Part shown: piece by piece, positions 35,129 through 47,275 of the stretch
How the letters are laid out: each line of letters opens with the position of its first letter
Position numbering within the stretch: the stretch's first letter is position 1
NCBI GenBank assembly: GCA_001584585.1
Contig: LSYV01000004.1
Span: 1,912,243 to 1,976,242, forward strand
Reading direction: 5' to 3'
Origin: Gonium pectorale
Taxonomy: Eukaryota; Chlorophyta; Chlorophyceae; Chlamydomonadales; Volvocaceae
DNA: 64,000 nt
The notes under the pieces: generated by a model
Seen by the model: only the letters and a program-made list of their open reading frames with translations
Databases searched by the model: none
Told to the model about the DNA's origin: nothing
Program-made: the position numbers and the translations under genes

Positions 35129-35744
35129 CCCCGGCACGCCCACCAATAGATGATACTTAGTTAACCTAGCACGCCCCTACGCTACTGCAAGTGACAGCAG
35201 CAGCGTGCCGCGGGAAGACAGCCGATGGTATCTGTTTCTTTGTTCATAATTAATTATCGATTATCGATTATCGAATACATTATGTTTATATGTCAACCAG
35301 ATGCAGAAGCTCCTCCTTCTCTTTGCTTTATTTCGCCGTATTGCTCGTGCCGCTGCCTTTCGGGCGGCATCTATATGCACAACACTGAATCATTGTTATT
35401 TACCAAGTAGCATCAACTACCATCGCAACCCTGTCTACCGAACACCCTGTCCCTTAAGCCTCGTCTCGCTGCTTCGCTATGTAACTGCCATCACCGTCAG
35501 AAATCACTATAATGGATGAGAGTAAATGCCTGTGACACTGAGCGGGAGGTTGCGGGCAAAACCCCGCGCACCAACGCGCCAACGCTTTCCTTTTGTTTCC
35601 ACGCGACGAAGCAGACCGCATAGGGCGCTGACAGCACCACATCTGCTTAGCTGGCGGCCCTGACCGGATAGACGTTGGCAGGCTGGCCCCAGGGTCGAGG
35701 CCAATCTGGGCAGCTACCACCTTTCCCCCTCAGGATCCCAAGAC
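35129..35744. promoter_or_regulatory. Divergent promoter region with AT-rich core
   Basis: 616 bp lie between the start of the large minus-strand gene and the start of the SNF2-RING gene. Positions 35225-35290 are strikingly AT-rich for this genome and include three tandem ATTATCG units at 35253-35273, which create overlapping TATCGAT words. Location and composition suggest a shared regulatory region; no known factor site is assigned. Confidence 0.45.
35253..35273. repeat. Three tandem ATTATCG units
   Basis: Perfect 7-bp units in the divergent promoter region, within an AT-rich island in otherwise GC-rich DNA. Confidence 0.9.
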
Positions 35745-38700
35745 ATGCAGAATCCCGGCGCACCTTCGGACCAGCACGAGCAGGACCGACAGCTGCAGCA
35801 GCAGCGTGCTGCCACGGCCACACATGCCCAGCCACCCCTGCGCGTCCTGGACCTCTCAAACTACGGCGCTGCACGCGGCCTCACCGACAGAGGCCATGGC
35901 ACAGACCCCGACCACGATCCCCGAGGTATGGCACACGCCGAGGCGTACGGGGCTCGGGCTCCGGCCGCCCCGCAGCCACAGCAGTCACACCAGCCCGCAG
36001 CTCCGGGGGCCAGGCAGCTCGCCCCGCAGGGCAGTGTCAGCTCCGTCCTCGCCGCGATGCTCCGCGCGAGGCAGCAGCAAGCCGCGGGGCCGGAGCTGCA
36101 GTATGCGGCGGGGCAGGCCGACAGGGACAGGGACGGGGACGGGGCGGTGGCGCCAAGGGGCCCGCAGGAGGGGGCCCGTCATGACCTCCTCCAGCAGCTC
36201 CAGCAGCGGCTCCAGCAAGCCGCCCAACAGGAGTCGCCCGGGCCGGGGTGGCAGGGCCGACAGGGCGGGACAGGCCCTGCCGCTGCCGGGCGACGGCCCT
36301 CTGCGGAGGTGCTGGACCTGACGGCGGACGAAGAACGGCGGCAAAGGGCTTCCGACGGCGGAGGCGGCGGCGCAAGAGGCAGCGGTGGGGGCGCAGGCGC
36401 GGCTGGTGCTGGCGGGGGTGGAGGAAGCAGCGGACAGAAGCGGCCGCTGCCCGCGCCGTTTGGGCCGGAAGGTATGTGCACTGGCGGGGGCGGGGTGCTG
36501 TGTGTGTGGGGAGGGTTGGGTCCCGGATGGGTATGGGCGAAGAGCGTGAGGGGCGCGGCGCCGGCATCTTGGGAGGAGCCGTGCTCGAGGCATGCTGGGC
36601 GGTCGTGGGGCAGGCGGGGGGGGCAACGTCCGACCGCGATAGCGGCCTCCAAGCTGCAGGCGTGGGACCCTGTCCCAGGGAAGGGCGCATGGGGAGGATG
36701 GGGATGGGGTGTGACATCCTCGTGGATGTGGGGTATGCGACCCTAGCCTCGCTGCGCTGCGCCTGTGACGCTGTCTGATGCAGCTCCCTAGCCGGCCTGA
36801 CGCCTCGCCCCTGCCCGCCTGGCGTATGCGCCCTGCCTGCAGGCGGTCACTCCAAGCGCCCCGCCTCCTCGCCGGTACAGCTGTCGCTGCAGCTGCCGCT
36901 GCCGGCTCCCATCCCTCCCAGCCGTGGAGCCGGCGCCGCGGCGCCGCAGTCGCCGCCCCAGCCGCAGCCCTCGCCGCAGCACCAGGCGTCGCAGGCGGCG
37001 GCTCAGGCGGGCGCGCGGGGCGGGCCGGACCTTGTGCAGTCCGCGCACGAGGAGTTGCTGGCGCGGCAGCAGCGGCTGGACATGCTGGCGGGCTGCCTGG
37101 TGAACGGCGTGCCGCTGGGCGACGGCAACGGCGGGGTGCGGCCGCTCACGGCCCAGGAGAGGCAGGACGTGGAGGCGGCCATGGCGGGCCTGCAGCGGCA
37201 GATACGCGGCCTGGAGCAGCAGAGGCGGGCGCTGATGGCGCTGCAGATGCTGCAGGAGCAGCCGCAGCAGTTGCGCTCGCCGCAGCAGGTCCAGGTTCAG
37301 GCACGGGCGCTGGCGTTGGTGCAGGCGCAGGCGCAGGCGCCGACGCAGGCGCAGGCGCAGGTGCAAACGCAGGCGCAAGCGCAGGTGCGGGGGCGTCAGG
37401 GGGTGGGCGCGCCGGCAGTCCCGGCGGCCATCGCGCTGTCGCCCACGGGCGTGCTGCTCCTGGCCCAGCGGCTCACTCAGCAACAGCAGCAACAGCAACA
37501 ACAGCAACAACAGCAGCAGCTGCAGCAACAACAGCAACAGCAACAACAGCAGCAACAGCAGCTGCAGCGGCAGCGACAGCAGCAGCAGCAACAGGCCCTA
37601 GCGCAGCCCCATCCGCAGCCTGCGTCGCACAACGCGCCCATCACCACGGGTGCCGGCGGCGGCGGCGGCGGCTCTGCTCGGCACTTGGGGCCCGCGTGGG
37701 GGGTAAGCCGGGGCTGAGACTGGGCTGTTAGCCTGAAGGGACAGGCGTGGTCACGAAACCCCATGACCAGCACCTAGCCGCCCCCAGGCCTCACCCGTGG
37801 GCCCTGGAGCCGGAGGCGGTGCCGGCTGCTCCTACTTTGCAAAAGCGCTTGTCGTTTGCAAGTTTTTTTTGCCGTCCAGAGCAACCTCCGTGTCGCCCCA
37901 CCTGCGCAGCCGCACGGCCGCACCGTGGAGAGCAGCTCCCTCCAGGAGCGGCTCCGCGGCTCGGCCAACGGCATCACCTCGCGCATAACCACGGGAGGCG
38001 GGCCTGGCGCCGGAGGCGGAGCAGGCTCCGGCGCCACCTTGTACGGCGCAGCAGCGGGGAGCGCCGCTGGCGGCGGCGCCTCGGGGTCCGGGGCCAGCGG
38101 CAGNNNNNNNNNNNNNNNNNNNNNNNNNNNNNNNNNNNNNNNNNNNNNNNNNNNNNNNNNNNNNNNNNNNNNNNNNNNNNNNNNNNNNNNNNNNNNNNNN
38201 NNNNNNNNNNNNNNNNNNNNNNNNNNNNNNNNNNNNNNNNNNNNNNNNNNNNNNNNNNNNNNNNNNNNNNNNNNNNNNNNNNNNNNNNNNNNNNNNNNNN
38301 NNNNNNNNNNNNNNNNNNNNNNNNNNNNNNNNNNNNNNNNNNNNNNNNNNNNNNNNNNNNNNNNNNNNNNNNNNNNNNNNNNNNNNNNNNNNNNNNNNNN
38401 NNNNNNNNNNNNNNNNNNNNNNNNNNNNNNNNNNNNNNNNNNNNNNNNNNNNNNNNNNNNNNNNNNNNNNNNNNNNNGCCTGGCATGAGCAGTTTTAGCT
38501 AGGGGTCCTGGTGCGGCTCCACCACCGCTCATGGATATGCCACGCCGCGCATCCGCTCTCCAAACTCCCCACCTCGGTGCCCCATCGCTCCATTGCGCCA
38601 TCGCGCTCTTCCAGGGTCGGAGCACCAGGCTGCTCTTCGGGCGGTGATCGAAAGCCTGCAGTTCAACGGCAATGAGGAGCTGGAGCCGCCGCCGGTGCGC

Positions 38701-41700
38701 GCATGCGAGCTGGGGGGTGGGGGTGGGAGGGGCAGTGGCGCCCTCGGTACGGGACGGTGTTGGAGGCTGGAGGTCGTGGAGGGCTGGGCGGTCGCGGGCA
38801 ACGGAGAGCAGGCGTCAGGGCGAGCTGGGGGCGCTTGGCTCCCGTTCCCCTCGCGCCGCGACCGGCAGCCCTTCGCGCGGGCTGGCGCGTCTAACGCGCG
38901 GGAATGAATGTGTGTCGCCTCTAGAGTCCGCCACCGCCGTCTGCGGTCTGTCTGCTCGACCAGCGATACGCGCTCCCCGATTCCCAACCCTGTCCGCTGC
39001 CGCCGCCCTCCCCTCCCACCGCCCGCGCAGAAGACGCTGCAGGTGTCGGTCCTGCGTCACCAGCGCATGGCCCTGGCCTGGATGGTCCGCCGGGAGTGCG
39101 GCGCCGAGCCCCGCGGCGGCATCCTCGCAGACGACCAGGGGCTCGGCAAGACCGTCACCACCATCAGCCTCATCGTCACGCACACCAACCCGGAGGAGCG
39201 GGCGGCAGCGGCGGGGGTGGCGGCGGGCCGCGGCGGCGGCGGAGCTGCACCGCTGCCGCTGCCGCGGAGCGCCTCCGCCGGTGGCGCCGGCGGAGGCGGC
39301 GGGGCGGATGTGGAGTACGTGGACCTGGAGGACGAGGGCGACGAGGAGGACGAGGATGAGATGGCGGCAGAGGACGAAAGCGAGGAGGCGGTGGATGCGG
39401 CGGGCGTCAAGCTGGGGGCGCTGCGCGCGGAGCGCCAGGCGGCGGACGCGGAGGCGGAGGCGGAAGCGGAGGGCGCGGCGATGGAGATGGTACTGGAGGA
39501 GGCCGCCGCCGGCAGGAGCACTGCCGTGGATGGGCCCACCGGCGGTGTGAAAGCGGAGCCGGGGCCTGAGTTGAAGGCGGAGGTGGACGAGGTGGAGGGG
39601 GCGGGGCACGTGGAGGCGGTAGCGGCTGTTGGGGAGGTCAAGTCGGAGGGCCAGGGGGAGCCCTCGCCCAAGGCTGAGGTCAAGGAGGAGGAGGGCTCGG
39701 CGGGGCTCCCGGCGCCGCTCGCGGAGGCGAAGGCGGAGGTGAAGGTGGAGCAGCAGGGGGGGCCGCGCGACGCCGCGCGGCGCGCCTCCTCGCCGCAGCG
39801 CGCGTCCGCTGCCGGCCCCCCGGTCGCTGACGTGGTTGACCTTGCGGCGTCCGACGACGGAGATGACGGAGCCGCTGCGCCGGCGGCAGGCCGCCCCACC
39901 GCCGCCGCCGCCGCCGCCAGCGGCGGCCGGCGCCGCAGCGACTCAAGCGACCACGACATCTTGTCCATTTCGGAGCGGCCCGGGGTCCCACCGACGGTCC
40001 AGCAGTCCGCCCAGCTGGCGACCCTGCCCCCTCCGGCATACATGTCCCCACACCTGCCCCTGCCGCCGCGGCCGGGGGTCCTCCCGCCCACCGCAGCCGG
40101 CAGCCTCAGCCACCTCGCCGCCGCCAACCTCGCCGCCGCCACGGCAGCTCTGGCGGGCCGTCCAGCGCCGTCGCCGCTACCGCTGCCAGCGCCGTCGCCG
40201 CTACCGCTGCCCTCGCCGTCGCCTTACGGCACGGCGGCCGCCTCCGGCCGCGGTGGCGGCTTCGGCCGCGGCCGCGGCCGCCGCGGCGGCGCCGAAGGCC
40301 ACCACAGCAAGCCCCTCTACGAGCCCGAGCCGGCGGGCCTGCTCCCCGGGGGCACCCTGGTGGTCTGTCCCACGAGCGTCCTGCACCAGTGGGCGCGGGA
40401 GATACGGGACAAGGTGTCGCCGGCGGCGGGCATCGTCGTGCACGTGTACCACGGCAAAGACCGGCTGGGCAGCGTGATCCAGCTGGCGGCCATGGGCGTC
40501 GTGCTCACGACGTACGGCACGCTGGCGCAGGAGGCGCCCAGCCGGGAGCGGCAGGCGGTCCGGCTGGGACGGCAGGTGGGTGTGGCGGTATGGGTGGGTG
40601 CGTGACATGGGTGGGTGGGGCGTTGTGGGATGGGTGTGTGGGATGGTGTGGGACGGGCGGGGTAGCCTGTGGGGCGGGCTGGAAGGCGCGGGGCTCGGCC
40701 TCCAAGGCGGATCGTATGCCTGAGCATCCGATATTCCGACCCTAAAGCTGAAGAGTGGCTTTGACGTAGGGCAAGCAGGAGTTCACCTGGCTCTGCCGCA
40801 CCACCCCGCCAGCGTCCCCGCCCGCCTGCATCCGCCGCCCCAGTTGCCCCCCATGCCTCAGCGCGTCCCGTTGCCGAACGACCACACGTCCTCTTACTAC
40901 AAGGCGCTGCCAACCTCCGCCTGCTCCGCGCACCCTCACAGGGCACCAGCTCCGCGCCCATCAACCTGGCGGCGGACGACAGCGGCGGCGAGGAGCAGGT
41001 GGGGCCGGGGGCAGGGTGGGGTGGGGTGGGGTGGGGTGCACGGGGAGGGTGGGCCTCTACCGCCGAAGCGTCGCCGGCGAACTGTGTTGAATTGAAGCGA
41101 CGCATTCGACGAGCGTAAGCGCGAAAGTGATGGTGTCATTGTAGGACCCAGCTCCTGAGGTTGTCGAAGGGGTGATGTCCCGATGTGTGTGTGTGTGAGT
41201 GAGTGTGCACAGTGGAGGGCGGCGGAGGCCAGCGGGCAGGTGGGAATGCAAGCAGCCCGTGTGCGGGCCGCGTGTGTGGTGGGTCAGGTGGGATTGGTCA
41301 CATCGGAGAGCACCCGTTCACCGAGCTCCCCGGGTATCCGCTTACCGCACATGCGTGATCCCAGGCTCCCACCATGTGTTGCCTCAGGGCGCGGCCGCCG
41401 GCGGCGGTGGCAGGGGGCGGCCTGCCCGGCCACGGCAGAAGGACCGCGAGAACGGCGGGCTGCTGTTCCAGATCAAGTGGAAGAGGTGGGTGGCGGGGCG
41501 GGGACGAAGGCCCAGGCGCGGGCAGGGCTCGAGGCTGCGTCTTGGGGTCCGGGTTGCGCCGATATTGCCCCGGATGGCTCCAAGACCACGACCCGTCCCG
41601 CCACGGCCCTCCACCCACTCACCGGCGTCGAATGTGTTTGTCCCGTAGTACGCCGACCCCTTTCGCAGTTCGCTTGATTTGCGGCGTCGCACTGTACGAA

Positions 41701-44700
41701 CCATCGCCCATGCGCCTCCTCGCGGCCGCAACCTCGCCCATGCGCCTCCTCGCGGCCGCAACCTCGGCATGCGCGCTCCAGCTTGCTGCTTCTCTGTCCG
41801 CGAACAGCACCCGCCCTGGCCCTGTGCTGTGGGATTACGGTGCTCAGCGTCCTCACCCCTCTGCCTTATCCCATTCGGCACCCCATCCCCCAGGGTGGTC
41901 CTGGACGAGGCGCAGTCCATCAAGAACCCGCGCACGCTGGCCGCGCACGCCGCGTGGGGCCTGTTCGCGCACTGCCGCTGGTGCCTCAGCGGCACGCCCA
42001 TACAGAACACCGTGGACGACCTGTACTCGTACTTCAGGTGAGGTGCGACGCGGCGGGGCACGGGCTGTGCAGATGCGCTGCGCTGCGTGTACGTGTGCTG
42101 TGCGTTTGTGTGTGTTGCGGCCGGTGTTGCTGCCGTCGTGGGAGCATGTGGACCGGGTTGCGGGCGCGGCGACGACGAGGGTGGTGAGGACGGACGCTGA
42201 CGCCCGAGCGCGCGCGCCTCCCTTGTGGTTACGGCATTGTACGGCGTCGTGCGCAGGTTCCTGCGCTACGCGCCGTACAACGAGTCGCGCAAGTTCAAGG
42301 AGCTGATCAAGGGCAAGATCTCGGAGCGGCCGGAGTGGGGCTACAGGTTCCTGCAGGCGGTGCTGCAGGTGCGGGTCGCGGCGTGGCGCGGGTAGCAGTC
42401 CCGGGCCGCGGAGGCCACAGCGAGTTCAGGTGCAGGGCGGTGTCTCTGGCGGCAACGGGCGTAAGAGCTGACAGCAAGGGACGCCAGGCACCACTTCCGC
42501 ATGCCGTGCAAACCGCGCTTCACGTCAAGCCCCGCCCTTATGCCAGGGCCTCATACCGGGCCAGCAGCTTGCCTGAACAAGCAATAGCTCTTTACCGCCA
42601 CCGCCACGCTCCGTTCCTTCTGTCGCCCTGGCCTATCGGACCGCCGACCCCGCCCGACCCCGACCCCGACCACCGACCCCGACCCCCGACCCCCACCCCC
42701 GACCCCTACCCCCGACCCCCAGGCCGTGCTCCTCCGCCGCACCAAGCAGACCACCATCAACGGCGAGCCCATCATCAAACTGCCGCCGCGGGAGCAGGCG
42801 CTGCTGCGGGAGAAGTTCTCGCCGGGCGAGGCGGCCTTCTACAGCCAGGTGCGGTGGGCGGCGGCGTGGGGCGCTGCTGCCCTCTGCAGGCGGTGGGCGG
42901 CGGTGCGCGGTGCTGGCTACGAATGGGCTGTGGGGGGCGAGGGGGTTGGGCCAGGGGGAACAGGACGGGGGTGCAGCGCACTGCTTGCGTGTGGGAGTTG
43001 TCGGCCAGGGAGGGCGGGCTAATGCAAGCGTGCTGACGGCGACTGGAGCGGCTGGGGCGTTATCCGGGTCGCCTACGGGTTGCCTACAAGCCCGAGAGTT
43101 CCGGGTCGCCGAAACCGTCGGGCACGGCTTTGCGCTACCTTTTCGAGCAGCTCGCCGCCCCCAGCTGGATGGAGCGCTCCACATGGCAAGCCACATGTCG
43201 CCGTGTGCCTGCCTGCCCGCTGTGCCTCGCTGCTAACGGGGTCCTTCGGGTCGACCAGGCCCGGGCGTACGGCACCCTACGTACGGTGTAGCATGTTTTG
43301 GGGCGCACACAGGACCCCGACGGCCGGACCCCACCGACCCTTTACAAGAGAGCCCGTGGCTGATTCCCATCCGCGCCCTCCGTGCGGCACGCAAGAGCAG
43401 CGCCAGCCGCGCCGCCCCCCGTGCTTCCAGTCGATGGGCCATTCTTTTGGCAGCCCGCCTTGCGCCGAGCCGCCCCTGCACAAGCCATGTACACGCGCCC
43501 TTCCCTTCGCTCGCCCACCCACTGGCATGGCCGCCGGACGGGCTGGGTTCTTGCAGCTGGAGCTGGCGTTCAGCCCGTTCCTATCCGACAGTGTTTCTCA
43601 CACACACCCTCCCCCCCTGACCCACAGGTCCAGGCCGACTCACTGAAGACGCTCCGCGAGGCGCACGCGAAGAACGCCAACGGCTCAGCGCAGTACGTAA
43701 ACATGCTGAGCATGCTGCTGCGGCTGCGGCAGGCGTGCAACCACCCCTGGCTGGTCAAGGGCGGGCGCAGGTGGCACAAGACGGGTGAGGCGCGGGCGGG
43801 GATGGTGCGGGGCGGACGGGGTTGGATGGGGTTGGGAGGCTGCGGTGGTGGGTTGGGCGCTTGGCGGCTACGCGGGAGCGAGGGACGTGGGGCAGGGCGA
43901 TGGTGGAGCCGGGGCGGGAGCACGAATGATGTTTGAAAGGGGGCGCGGGCGGGGGGTGCGGCTCGACGTATTGGAGGGGACCCATGGGTCATGGCTCTAA
44001 GGAGCGGGGCATTGGCCGGGCACAAGGCTTACCCGTTGCACCTCGCAGAGAGGATGGAAGGCGTCATACCTACGCCTGCTCCCACCCTTCCACGCCCAAC
44101 CCCACCGGGCCGGACCTTTCGTTAAGCGTTCAAGCCCGCTTTACGAGCTAGGGGCTTGGGTGTTCCTCCGCTTTCGCTGCACCCATCCGTTCCTTCACGA
44201 CCCGCTGGTTACGGGACCGGCACTTTCCCAACGCTTCCCTAGCGCATATGCTCCCCAAGCAACATCACATCTCCACCACCGTCGCCCGCGCCCCGCAGCC
44301 GCGCCCAGCGCAGCCGAGGTGGAGGCGGCGCGTCGGCTGTCGGCCGAGGCTCGCTCCCAGCTGCTGGCCGCCCTGACCTCTGGCGGCGGCGAGTCGCCCT
44401 GCCCCTGCTGCGGCGACATCGCGGAGGACCCCGTGGCGGCCACCTGCGGCCACGTCTTCTGCGCGCAGTGCCTCGCAGCGCAGCGGGAGGGAGCCAGTGA
44501 GTCGCGGAGGGGGGCCTGCGGGGCTGCAGAGTGTCGGGAGGCGGAGAGTAAAGAGGGGCCCCTGGGGTCGGGGCTTGGCAAGGGGTGGGGGCGGGGGCAG
44601 AGGCGGAGGCCGCACAGCTGCAGCCGGGGATCGGGGAGGGGAGGGAGCGGGGCGGCGGTGCTGGGGGCGGAACTGCTGGGAGGCTGCTGCACGGGATGGG

Positions 44701-47275
44701 GTGAATTAAAGGCTCGGGACTGTGGGTGCGCGTTGTGCGTGCAGGCACCGGCGGCTGCCTGACCCCAACCGCCCGTCCCGTCATCCCCGCTCCTCCCTCC
44801 CGCTTGGCCGCCGGACGGGACAAACGCTGCTGGCGCCCACCTCGCCGTTGTTCATTGCCTTTCCCCTGCAACCCCCTCCCGCAGGCGTCGAGGGCGAGCT
44901 GCTCTGCCCCTCGTGCAGCCGACCGCTGCGGCCCGCCGACCTCCACTCCGCCGCCGCGCTGGCGTCGGCCGACCCCGCCGCCGCCGCGGCGCTGGCGGCC
45001 ACCGGCAGGCCCAGCGGCGTCGGCCCCGTCGACGGCGCCGCTGCCGGCGGCAGCGGCGGCGGGGAGCAGTGGGTGACGTCAGCAAAGGTGGAGCGGCTGC
45101 TGTCGATGCTGGAGGGCCTGAGGGCGCGGGCGGCGGCTGCGGCGGCTGCAAGGTGGGAGGCGGCGGCTGACCCGCGGGTCCATGACGGTGATGATGTTGT
45201 CATGGCACAAGACGGGGATCATTATTGGGTCGAAAGGCGTTCTCACGCGCGAAAGGGGGTGACTGACCCACGGTCCCACGGCACGGGACGGGAAGGCCAG
45301 CCCGGACTGATGCGGGATGCGTGGCGGCCCGTACGGCGTGTGCGAGCGGAGCCATGTGCGGCAAACGGTTCCCTGCTTTGGGTCGCCGGTGCCCCCGCGG
45401 TTGCTTGCTCCCGCTGTGCCCGTTTCAAGCGTCAGCCATCTGACGCTGACACTAACACTGTGCGGCGCCGACCTGCCCCCGCCTTCCTGACCCACGCTGG
45501 CGGTTTCCGCGCAGGCCCTCCGGGTCGGCTGCTGCCGGAAACCCGCTGGCCGTCAAGTCCAAGTCCGACAAGCGTATGGCGGGGGCGCTGCGCAAGCTGC
45601 CGCCGCTGCCCAGCGCCGCCGCGGGCGCCGCCGCCGCCGGCGCGGTGCGGCCCGACAAGGTGATCGTGTTCAGCCAGTGGACGAGCATGCTGGACCTGCT
45701 GGAGATCCCGCTGAAGAAGGCGCGGATCCAGTTCCGCAGGTACGGCGGTACGGCGCACTACTGATATGGCAGCCACAGCCGCCATCGTGCGGGTTGGCAG
45801 CCAGCAATGCCGTCTCACGACTGCGTCCGTTGCTCCCTTTTGGCACGGTCCACTCTTTACTCCCATCCCAAAGCGAACCGAGATTGCCTCAAGTGCCCGG
45901 AGGCCTCGGCTTTGGCCCTCAGTGGTTGTGTGCCAGGTGGCGGGTAGACCCTGCAGCCCCGCACACCCGCCCACCCTCCATGCCGGCCTTCTCCCCTCCA
46001 TTATCCATGCGTTATTATCACTCCTCCTCCAGGTTGGACGGCACCATGACGGTGCCCAATCGGGAGAAGGCCATTCAGGACTTCGAGTCCAAGCCCGAGG
46101 TCATGGTGTTCCTGGTGAGACCAGCGGGGGGGCCGGGGCCCGCCGGGGCGGACCGGGGTTCAGGATAGGAAAAGGCGTTCTCGGGGGCTGGCGTCTATCC
46201 TGACTTCTGCTGGCGTCCGGCCCGTTATTATTCAACCCTGTTCTTACCACACTCCCCCGCCTTCTTCGCCCCTCTCCTACTATTATGAGGTGTAATCTAG
46301 CTATGAGCAGTTTTTTCAAAATTTGATCCCCCTCCCCCCACTCTCCCGGCAGGTGTCCCTCAAGGCCGCTGCCCTGGGCGTTAACCTGACGGTGGCCAAC
46401 CACGTGGTGCTGCTGGACCTGTGGTGGAACCCGACCACCGAGGAGCAGGCCATCGACCGCGCGCACAGGATAGGTGGGCACGATGTTCCGTATGCGTGTC
46501 TGCGCTCCGTTTGCGATCCGCCGAGGGGAGGTGGGGACGGGAAGCGGAGGGAAGGGAGGCGTACAGGGTAGGTGTGCGCGCACTGCGTGTTATGTCTTCG
46601 TGACGGGTTGCTCAAACAGTGCCGCAGTAGGACAGGGAGCATAAGCACATGTGTGTATGTGCGCGCTTTGAGGCTGAAGGACCCGTCGAGGGGAGATGGG
46701 GACGGGAGGAGGCGAGGGAAGGGGAGGGGAGGGGCTGAGGTGTTGGAGGAGCTCAGGGGCGGGGAGAGGGGAACCGCGATCACCTGCCCCACCCAGTCGG
46801 GAGCCGGCGCAACGAAGGCGACGGGCGGATGCGGCAGGCGGGCTCCTTTCAAAGCCGGTTTTTTTATCCTTCACACCGCCGGCGCGTTGCTCACCTCGGG
46901 AGTGTGATCCCCAGTTCTCGCACCTCCCGTCGAGATGCGCCGAGTGCACTCGGCCTCGACCGTTGCCCTCCCGCTCCCCGCTCCTCCTACCTTCCCCTCT
47001 ATTTTTTTTGTTTATACCCTTTCTCCTTTAAACATCCTCCCCTCCCCCGCCTCTCCCCCCCCTCCCCCGCCTCCCCCACCCACCCAGGCCAGACGCGCAC
47101 TGTGCACGTGACGCGCATCACCATCGCGGGCAGCGTGGAGGACCGCATCCTGGAGCTGCAGGCGCGCAAGCGGGAGGTGGTGGCGGCGGCGCTCAGCGAG
47201 GGCCGCGACGGCAGCGCGGCGGCGGCGCGGCTGACCATGGAGGACCTGCGCTTCCTGTTCAACGACATCTCCTAG
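35745..47275 (+). CDS. SNF2 ATPase with internal RING finger (RAD16/ULS1/CHR28 type)
   Basis: Predicted DNA translocase and ubiquitin ligase of the nucleus. Exons: 35745-36471, 36843-37702, 37880-38103 (runs into a gap), 38615-38694, 39031-40575, 40942-40998, 41388-41485, 41894-42037, 42257-42368, 42723-42848, 43628-43784, 44299-44496, 44885-45152, 45515-45739, 46033-46114, 46353-46473 and 47088-47275. All joins outside the gap are in phase. Helicase motifs in order: DDQGLGKT (I), [12 protein letters not shown] (Ia), VVLDEAQ (II), LSGTPIQN (III), [15 protein letters not shown] (IV), [11 protein letters not shown] (V) and [11 protein letters not shown] (VI). A C3HC4 RING ([17 protein letters not shown]) sits between the two lobes, the hallmark of RAD5/RAD16/ULS1 proteins; the wording around motif II ([20 protein letters not shown]) is closest to plant CHR27/CHR28. 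The N-terminus has SUMO-interaction-like VLDLTADEE and Gln-rich tracts. Motifs I and Ia are split by an insert of about 380 residues rich in acidic and VKxE words. Confidence 0.93.
37321..37388 (+). repeat. GCGCAG-type repeat coding (Ala-Gln)n
   Basis: Degenerate CAGGCG units in exon 2 of the SNF2-RING gene encode alternating Ala and Gln just before the polyglutamine tract. Confidence 0.8.
37478..37594 (+). repeat. Polyglutamine-coding CAG/CAA tract
   Basis: Mixed CAG and CAA codons encode about 38 residues that are nearly all Gln, with a few Leu and Arg, in the N-terminal region of the SNF2-RING protein. Mixed codons suggest the Gln run is maintained at protein level rather than being a pure slippage repeat. 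Confidence 0.95.
38104..38477. other. Assembly gap (374 N)
   Basis: Falls within exon 3 or the following intron of the SNF2-RING gene, after a Gly/Ala/Ser-rich coding stretch. The frame across it is unknown. Confidence 1.
41705..41764. repeat. Tandem duplication of a 30-bp unit in a SNF2 intron
   Basis: Two exact copies at 41705-41734 and 41735-41764, inside the intron before the DEAQ-box exon. Each contains a NotI-like GCGGCCGC. Confidence 0.9.
42640..42721 (+). repeat. CCGACC-rich tract before an acceptor
   Basis: Degenerate CCGACC/CCCGA units end directly at the AG of exon 42723-42848 and act as its pyrimidine-rich tract. Confidence 0.7.

Noticed and set aside
36788..37591. Open frame of 267 codons on the minus strand with poly-Leu
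   Set aside because: It is the antisense shadow of the polyglutamine tract in the SNF2-RING gene.
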